The notes below the pieces were generated by a model, which was given only the letters and a program-made list of their open reading frames with translations, was not told where the DNA came from and searched no databases. DNA of 20,119 bases from DAIOGN01 sp036745245 (GTDB taxonomy: Bacteria > Zixibacteria > MSB-5A5 > JAUVRN01): positions 1 through 20,119 of the forward strand of contig DAIOGN010000054.1 in assembly GCA_036745245.1 (NCBI GenBank). Reading direction: 5' to 3'. The position numbers and the translations under genes are program-made. Positions 19,442 through 20,119 of this stretch are shown here, piece after piece (positions within the stretch are counted from its first letter, which is position 1; every line of letters begins with the position of its first letter).

Positions 19442-20119
19442 GCCGCCGCGGAGAATCTTCGCGATTTTCTCCGAAGCGCCGGTGCGCCGCGCAAGTGACA
19501 CCGGCCGCCTGCGGGCCTTTGCCAGAGCCTTCCGCACTTTCGTAGCAGAGAGATCCACCAGCGTATTGGCGCCTTTGGCCACCGTGTCGCCCCACTCCGT
19601 AACCGAACGGAGGGTCAGGCAGGGCGTGCCCAGCCACACCGCTTCACGCTGCACTCCGCCTGAATCTGTGAGCACGGCGAACGCCTGCGAGATGAGCCGC
19701 AACGTCTCGAGGTAGCCGACAGGTTCGAGGAGAATCAGGTGCTTCATTCGGTCCCACCTGGAAAACAATCGCTCACGCTCGAGCGCCTCGCGCGTGCGCG
19801 GATGGAGCGGAAACACCAGCGGGCGGCGAATGGACTCCAGCAGGGTCGTGAGCTGGCGCAGGCGCGCAGGATCGTCGGTGTTCTCGGCACGGTGCACCGT
19901 AACAAAGACGAAGTTCCCCGCACCTGCGGCGGGCGGCAGCTGCTTTACGTAAGGCCAGTAGTGCGAAAGCGCGTCGTGCATGGGGTCGCCCACCAGGTGC
20001 ACGCCCGAGCGCAGCCCTTCATTATAGAGGTTCTCCACGGCCTGCCGCGTGGGCGCAAACAGCCACGTCGCCAGGTGGTCGGCCACCACGCGGTTGCGTT
20101 CCTCGGGCTGGTTCCTCAG
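19439..20119 (-). CDS. wecB: UDP-N-acetylglucosamine 2-epimerase (non-hydrolysing), C-terminal part
   Basis: The frame runs 226 codons to the right edge without a true start (PEERNRVVADHL precedes the first GTG), so the N-terminal half lies outside. It matches the family of enzymes converting UDP-GlcNAc to UDP-ManNAc (or the 3-acetamido uronate equivalents) in cell-surface polysaccharide synthesis. The visible motifs are VVADHLATWLFAPT, the VHRAEN active-site motif, LVFPLHPRT, and TDSGGVQREAVWLGTP near the C-terminus. This suggests a polysaccharide locus continues beyond the window. The ending EW-type LRSVTEW resembles the WbpI-like subgroup. Confidence 0.93.
   Translation of the reverse strand: MRNQPEERNRVVADHLATWLFAPTRQAVENLYNEGLRSGVHLVGDPMHDALSHYWPYVKQLPPAAGAGNFVFVTVHRAENTDDPARLRQLTTLLESIRRPLVFPLHPRTREALERERLFSRWDRMKHLILLEPVGYLETLRLISQAFAVLTDSGGVQREAVWLGTPCLTLRSVTEWGDTVAKGANTLVDLSATKVRKALAKARRRPVSLARRTGASEKIAKILRGG

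Overview
The window looks like a scaffold from a GC-rich, probably uncultivated (metagenome-derived) bacterium. It holds a 10-base N gap at 17732-17741, mixed single-gene functions, a dockerin plus eroded FG-GAP secreted protein, RRM-type RNA-binding proteins, and a stress operon beside a sigma-54 activator. This mix suits FCB-group, Acidobacteria-like or candidate-phylum genomes, but nothing here fixes the phylum (inference).

Left part (1-7.2 kb) reads as an accessory or defence island. It carries a secreted dockerin-containing protein, a decayed RecB-like nuclease, an ORF6N (KilA-N-type) protein, an AspT/YidE-type transporter, a YhcG-type PDDEXK nuclease, a Panacea (DUF4065) antitoxin-like protein whose toxin seems lost, and a HEPN / winged-helix-nucleotidyltransferase pair on the minus strand. 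A module of about 100 bp occurs twice here, at 1711-1811 and 5441-5542. Each copy has a sigma-70-like promoter, two hairpins and an intrinsic terminator. I read it as a duplicated small RNA gene or an attenuating leader.

Middle part (7.2-14.5 kb) holds an NmrA-like SDR and an uncharacterised secreted 352-aa protein with overlapping stop and start. Next comes a minus-strand stress cluster: a small protein fused in frame to a coiled-coil protein, then FtsH, then HdeD. A sigma-54 enhancer-binding protein (GAF-AAA+-Fis HTH) is transcribed divergently. The gap between them contains a plausible -24/-12 element facing the stress cluster and a symmetric nested palindrome that could be the activator site. 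Together they suggest a self-contained sigma-54 envelope or protein-quality stress circuit.

Right part (14.5-20.1 kb) holds a DUF4160/DUF2442 pair, a response-regulator-like remnant, a GIY-YIG protein, a secreted protein of unknown function, an AbrB/PIN (VapBC-like) module broken by what looks like an assembly chimera with a PIG-L deacetylase fragment, two RRM proteins, and the C-terminal part of a UDP-GlcNAc 2-epimerase. The two RRM genes share a promoter-plus-leader of about 180 nt with a conserved hairpin and a covarying long-range stem. This is probably a cold-shock-type cis-regulatory RNA. A third copy of its core lies orphaned at 167-194. No tRNA, rRNA, CRISPR array or intact insertion sequence was seen.
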